Assembly: GCA_002292365.1 (NCBI GenBank)
Contig: DBBU01000065.1
Coordinates: forward strand, 34,674 to 72,251
From: Flammeovirgaceae bacterium UBA976
GTDB taxonomy: Bacteria > Bacteroidota > Bacteroidia > Cytophagales > Cyclobacteriaceae
Direction of reading: 5' to 3'
DNA length: 37,578 nt
Shown: positions 34,123 to 37,578 of the stretch, in pieces
How the letters are laid out: every line of letters starts with the position of its first letter
How positions within the stretch are numbered: position 1 is the first letter of the stretch
The notes under the pieces: generated by a model
Seen by the model: only the letters and a program-made list of their open reading frames with translations
Told to the model about the DNA's origin: nothing
Database searches by the model: none
Position numbers and translations under genes: made by a program

Positions 34123-35078
34123 TGAAAGTATTGGTATTTATAGAATCAGATGAGGGTAAAATAAAGAAATCCTCCCTTGAAGCAGTAAGTTATGCTACCG
34201 AAATAACACAAGACACCGTTGCTATGGCCTTTGGAGACCTCGAGTCATCCGAACTGAATAAAATAGGTGCTGCTGGGGCAAAGAAGGTGTTGCACGTCAC
34301 AGACTCAGATTTTGAGCCCTCAAATATCATGGCAGTATCCATGGCTATTGCGCAAGTGTTTGAAGCAGAAGATATTGATTTGATGGTGATGGCCAAGTCT
34401 TCATTGGCAGATCCTGTATCAGCTCGGGTATCTATTAAAATCGATGCCTCGTTGGTGAGTAATGTTACCGATTTACCCGACATGGCCAACGGATTTACAG
34501 TCAATCGAAGTATCTATACTGGAAAAGCCTTTGCGAAAACCAGATTAACGAGTGATAAGAAAATTCTTACAATACGTAAAAATACCGTTCCCATCCGGGA
34601 GAACGGCCTCGATCCAAAAATCGTAGTGTTTCAGCCTTATTCAAAGGGTTCAGATGCTTCCGTGAAGGTAATGTCTCAAGAAAAAACAAGCAGCGATATT
34701 CTTCTACCCGAGGCCGATATAGTGGTTTCGGGAGGTAGAGGCCTTAAGGGACCTGAAAACTGGGGAATGATAGAAGACTTAGCTGCAGCTCTCGCTGCGG
34801 CAACAGGATGCAGTAAACCCGTCTCAGATATGGACTGGCGTCCCCATCATGAGCACGTAGGTCAGACGGGTGTTAAAGTTTCGCCGACCTTATATATTGC
34901 AGTAGGCATCTCAGGTGCCATTCAACATTTGGCAGGAGTAAATTCTTCTAAATTCATTTTGGTCATCAACAAAGATCCCGAAGCACCCTTTTTCAAAGCG
35001 GCCGATTATGGCATAGTTGGAGATGCCTTTGAGGTGCTTCCTCAATTAACTAAGGCCATTCAGGCGGCGAAAGGATAA
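34122..35078 (+). CDS. etfA: Electron transfer flavoprotein, alpha subunit
   Basis: 318 residues. The C-terminal FAD domain is fully recognisable: SGGRGLKGPENWGMIEDLAA (about 203-222), CSKPVSDMDWRPHHEHVGQTG with the FAD-contacting stretch, SPTLYIAVGISGAIQHLAG, and FILVINKDPEAPFFKAADYG. It carries the redox FAD of the ETF dimer, receiving electrons from flavin dehydrogenases in fatty-acid and amino-acid breakdown. It is coupled to etfB upstream and to the bifunctional nuclease gene downstream, each by a one-base TAATG overlap. Confidence 0.95.
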   Translation: MKVLVFIESDEGKIKKSSLEAVSYATEITQDTVAMAFGDLESSELNKIGAAGAKKVLHVTDSDFEPSNIMAVSMAIAQVFEAEDIDLMVMAKSSLADPVSARVSIKIDASLVSNVTDLPDMANGFTVNRSIYTGKAFAKTRLTSDKKILTIRKNTVPIRENGLDPKIVVFQPYSKGSDASVKVMSQEKTSSDILLPEADIVVSGGRGLKGPENWGMIEDLAAALAAATGCSKPVSDMDWRPHHEHVGQTGVKVSPTLYIAVGISGAIQHLAGVNSSKFILVINKDPEAPFFKAADYGIVGDAFEVLPQLTKAIQAAKG

Positions 35079-35686
35079 TGCCAGATAAAGTGAAAATGGA
35101 AATTTTAGGCCTTTCAACAGGTCAAGCACAGTCAGGTTCTTTTGCTCTTGTCTTGGGTGAGTTTGAAGGGAAACGTAGACTACCCATCATTATAGGTATG
35201 TTTGAAGCCCAAGCCATAGCGATTGAAATTGAAAGTATCACACCCAATCGTCCGATGACTCACGATTTATTTAAGTCATTTGCCTATCATTTTGACTTTC
35301 AAGTAAAAGAAATATTGATTTCGGATCTCAAGGAGGGTGTGTTTTTTGCAAAGTTAATATGTGATAAAGAAGGGGGGGAATCAGTCGAAATAGATGCACG
35401 TCCCTCAGATGCGATTGCGATTGGTTTACGTTTTGGAATAGATATTTTCACAACGGATCAGATTTTAAATGAAGCGGCAGTAGTAATCAGCGAAGAGGGT
35501 GATGAAGAGGATATGGACCTTTTGAAAAAAACAAAAAAGTCTACCGAAGAAGTAAAAAATAAGTCATCATCTAAATTGGGAGATTTTTCATCTGAAAAGC
35601 TCAATGACTTATTGAATAAAGCACTTGCCGATGAGGATTATGAACGAGCGGCAGCATTAAGGGATGAGTTGAACCGTAGAAATTAG
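35078..35686 (+). CDS. Bifunctional nuclease (BFN/DUF151) domain protein with UVR motif
   Basis: 202 residues. The BFN domain (about 1-130) is clear: FALVLGEFEGKRRLPIIIGM, EAQAIAIEIE, RPMTHDLFKSF and ARPSDAIAIGLRFG. A charged linker follows, and the C-terminus (about 170-200, KLNDLLNKALADEDYERAAALRDEL) is a UVR motif, the UvrB-UvrC interaction helix pair. Family members have been reported with DNase/RNase activity; the role here is unproven. It starts inside the etfA stop codon and ends 4 bases before the nucleoside transporter gene, so it belongs to the etf transcript. Confidence 0.87.
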   Translation: MPDKVKMEILGLSTGQAQSGSFALVLGEFEGKRRLPIIIGMFEAQAIAIEIESITPNRPMTHDLFKSFAYHFDFQVKEILISDLKEGVFFAKLICDKEGGESVEIDARPSDAIAIGLRFGIDIFTTDQILNEAAVVISEEGDEEDMDLLKKTKKSTEEVKNKSSSKLGDFSSEKLNDLLNKALADEDYERAAALRDELNRRN

Positions 35687-35690
35687 CTTA

Positions 35691-37001
35691 ATGAATATAT
35701 TTAGAGGTGCCATAGGGCTTTGCTTTATCATAAGCATAGCCTATGCTTTCTCTGCTGATCGAAAAAACATCGATTGGCGGTTAGTGGCCTCTGGTATCTT
35801 CATTCAGTTGGTAATTGGGCTACTGATTGCTAAAGTCGCCATTGTAGGGAGTTTTTTTGGTTTTATCAGCGATAAATTCGTTTACTTTTTAAACTTTGCT
35901 CTTGGAGGTGCTGAATTCCTTTTTGGAGATCTTGCAAAAAATAGTGATCAAGCCTCAGGTGCCAGGCACAGCTTAGGGTTTTTATTTGCCTTTCAGGCCC
36001 TTCCGATTATCATCTTTTTTTCGTCAGTCACAGCCGGACTCTATTATCTCGGAATTCTTCAAAAAATTGTCAAGGCTTTTGCCTACATCATGTCTAAAAC
36101 GATGCGACTTTCTGGTGCTGAGAGTGTTTCTGTAGCGGGGAATATTTTTTTAGGGCAGACCGAAGCACCTTTACTTATACGGCCTTTTATAGCTAAGATG
36201 ACCTCTTCTGAGTTGAACTGTCTGATGACTGGCGGTATGGCCACCCTTGCAGGGAGTGTTTTAAGTGCTTATGTTGTTTTTTTGGGAGGATCAGATCCTG
36301 AATCTCAGACTCTTTTTGCTACTTATTTGGTGAGTGCTTCGGTAATGAATGCACCGGCGGCTATTGTCATGTCAAAAATGTTTTTACCTGAGGCTACTCC
36401 TGAGAAAATTGATCAGCACATCAAAGTCAACAAAGAGCAATTGGGTGTGAATCTTATAGATGCCTTATCTAAAGGCGCTACTGATGGGGTGAAGCTAGTA
36501 TTGAATATTGGAGGTATGCTCTTAGCATTTATTGCTATTATCTCGGCCATAAATTGGATATTGATGGACGGTATTGGGGCTATGACCGGATTGAATGCTT
36601 ATGTAGCTATGTCTACTCAAGGTGCATTTGATGGATTTTCATTGCAGTATATCTTAGGACAGATTTTTAGACTTTTTGCCTTTGCTATTGGTATTAGTTG
36701 GAGTGAATCGCTTTTAGTGGGGAGTTTGATGGGTCAAAAATTTGTTATTAATGAATTTGTGGGTTACCTCAGTTTGGCAGAGATGAAGGTGTCGGGTGTC
36801 CTAAGTGAGCGTGCGATCATGATTTCAACCTATGCCTTGTGTGGGTTTGCCAACCTCAGTAGTATTGGGATTCAGATAGGAGGGATCGGCGTGATGGCAC
36901 CAGAACGCAGAGGAGATTTGTCTTTATTGGGATTCAGAGCCTTAATAGGTGCTTCTTTAGCTACCTTGATGACGGCAGCTATTGCAGGCGCTATTTTTTA
37001 A
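35691..37001 (+). CDS. Concentrative nucleoside transporter (CNT/NupC family)
   Basis: 436 residues with about ten membrane segments. GNIFLGQTEAPLLIRPFI (residues ~151-168) is the nucleoside-binding motif of the family, and the late STYALCGFANLSSIGIQIGG is the second conserved half of the core. Na+ or H+ would drive the import. It is the last gene of the packed run etfB-etfA-BFN-transporter, with a 4-base gap; 251 bases of mostly AT-rich DNA without a gene follow. Confidence 0.92.
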   Translation: MNIFRGAIGLCFIISIAYAFSADRKNIDWRLVASGIFIQLVIGLLIAKVAIVGSFFGFISDKFVYFLNFALGGAEFLFGDLAKNSDQASGARHSLGFLFAFQALPIIIFFSSVTAGLYYLGILQKIVKAFAYIMSKTMRLSGAESVSVAGNIFLGQTEAPLLIRPFIAKMTSSELNCLMTGGMATLAGSVLSAYVVFLGGSDPESQTLFATYLVSASVMNAPAAIVMSKMFLPEATPEKIDQHIKVNKEQLGVNLIDALSKGATDGVKLVLNIGGMLLAFIAIISAINWILMDGIGAMTGLNAYVAMSTQGAFDGFSLQYILGQIFRLFAFAIGISWSESLLVGSLMGQKFVINEFVGYLSLAEMKVSGVLSERAIMISTYALCGFANLSSIGIQIGGIGVMAPERRGDLSLLGFRALIGASLATLMTAAIAGAIF

Positions 37002-37252
37002 TTTTTGACTCAAATCATTTGATTCATGTTTTGATGAATAATTTAGAGGCATTCACCAAGATTTTAATAGATAAGTGATATGCAGCCGCTTATTTTATGG
37101 AATAAATTGAGGGATGCAGATCTTTAAAAAAGGAATTCATAAATAGCTCTTTGGCGGAGAGAAGTGGATGTCAAAATATTTTTTAGTATTTTGCGCATCA
37201 AGCAGCGGATTTCCTGATGCTTGGAAAGTGAATCATATAACGAGTAAACCCT

Positions 37253-37578
37253 ATGGAATATAAATTTGGAGGTTCAGAAACGAATCAAAAAACAGTATTA
37301 GATCATCCTTCAGGACTTTTTGTGCTGTTTTTTACAGAGATGTGGGAGCGATTTTCTTATTACGGAATGAGGGCGATATTGGTGCTTTTCCTGATCTCCT
37401 CCATATTAGAAGAAGGAGGCTGGGGCTGGGAGCGGGCTGAAGCATTAAAACTTTATGCTGTCTATACTGGACTCGTATACATAACACCTATTCTTGGTGG
37501 GTTTTTAGCAGATAAATATTTAGGTTATCGAAATGCCATTATAGCAGGGGCCTTTCTGATGACACTCGGACATGCTTC
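37253..37578 (+). CDS. POT/PTR-family proton:oligopeptide transporter, N-terminal part (3' end outside window)
   Basis: 108 codons are visible from ATG 37253 to the window edge. The ExxERFxYYG motif of proton-dependent oligopeptide transporters is intact (E29, E32, R33, F34, Y36, Y37, G38), followed by the first helices and FLADKYLGYRNAI, the conserved loop after TM2. It should import di- and tripeptides with protons. The N-terminal extension (MEYKFGGSETNQKTVLDHPS) is short and polar, as usual. Nothing upstream ties it to the nucleoside transporter. Confidence 0.9.
   Translation, partial: MEYKFGGSETNQKTVLDHPSGLFVLFFTEMWERFSYYGMRAILVLFLISSILEEGGWGWERAEALKLYAVYTGLVYITPILGGFLADKYLGYRNAIIAGAFLMTLGHA

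Noticed and set aside
1..37578. CRISPR arrays, tRNA/rRNA genes, insertion sequences, prophage or a defence island
   Set aside because: No regularly spaced repeats, no cloverleaf-like sequence, no transposase, integrase or phage structural genes found on reading either strand; gene content is chromosomal housekeeping.

Overview
The window is AT-rich bacterial chromosome and reads as Bacteroidota. The case rests on DUF3127 and DUF2452 genes, a decayed gene with a type IX secretion-type C-terminal domain, a carboxypeptidase-regulatory-type TonB receptor, promoter boxes of the TAnnTTTG kind, and few recognisable Shine-Dalgarno sequences. The mix (three-gene transhydrogenase, etfB-etfA-bifunctional nuclease-nucleoside transporter, GH15 beside fused OtsAB) would suit a Cytophagia- or Saprospiria-like lineage, but I cannot fix it further. 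I see no tRNA, rRNA, CRISPR, insertion sequence or prophage.

Layout. 1-423: end of an outer-membrane barrel protein. 527-3961: a YihY/BrkB membrane protein converging on a DUF4442 gene and a sugar:Na+ symporter. 3962-5875: a decayed secreted-protein gene, then a DUF3127 gene divergent from a tiny membrane protein and DUF2452. 6058-9100: a DtxR/MntR-type regulator divergent from a TonB-dependent receptor with a palindrome between them. 9503-12321: pntAA-pntAB-pntB behind a repeat-rich 400-base leader. 12532-14131: a broken ATP-type PEP carboxykinase gene. 14193-21887: a YheT hydrolase converging on a long minus-strand run (PBP4, a BNR/sortilin-like propeller protein, L-2-hydroxyglutarate oxidase, rhodanese, MsrB).

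22008-29784 looks like an ion and osmotic balance district: a CPA1 Na+/H+ antiporter, a frameshifted GPP34-family gene directly after it, a lipoprotein, an RCK-type K+ channel, a GH15 enzyme and a fused trehalose-6-phosphate synthase/phosphatase. 29832-31238 holds an exonuclease and what looks like a stand-alone, catalytically dead Mur-ligase central domain. 31418-32965 is dnaB, with a perfect DnaA-box sequence inside its likely promoter. A TPR gene follows, then the tightly packed run etfB-etfA-bifunctional nuclease-nucleoside transporter, and the window ends inside a POT peptide transporter.

Most of the window is housekeeping. The points most worth a second look are the Mur-like pseudoenzyme, two non-SSB proteins (DUF3127 and DnaB) ending in SSB-like acidic tips, the DnaA box on the dnaB promoter, the repeat-rich pnt leader, and three decayed or frameshifted genes amid intact neighbours.
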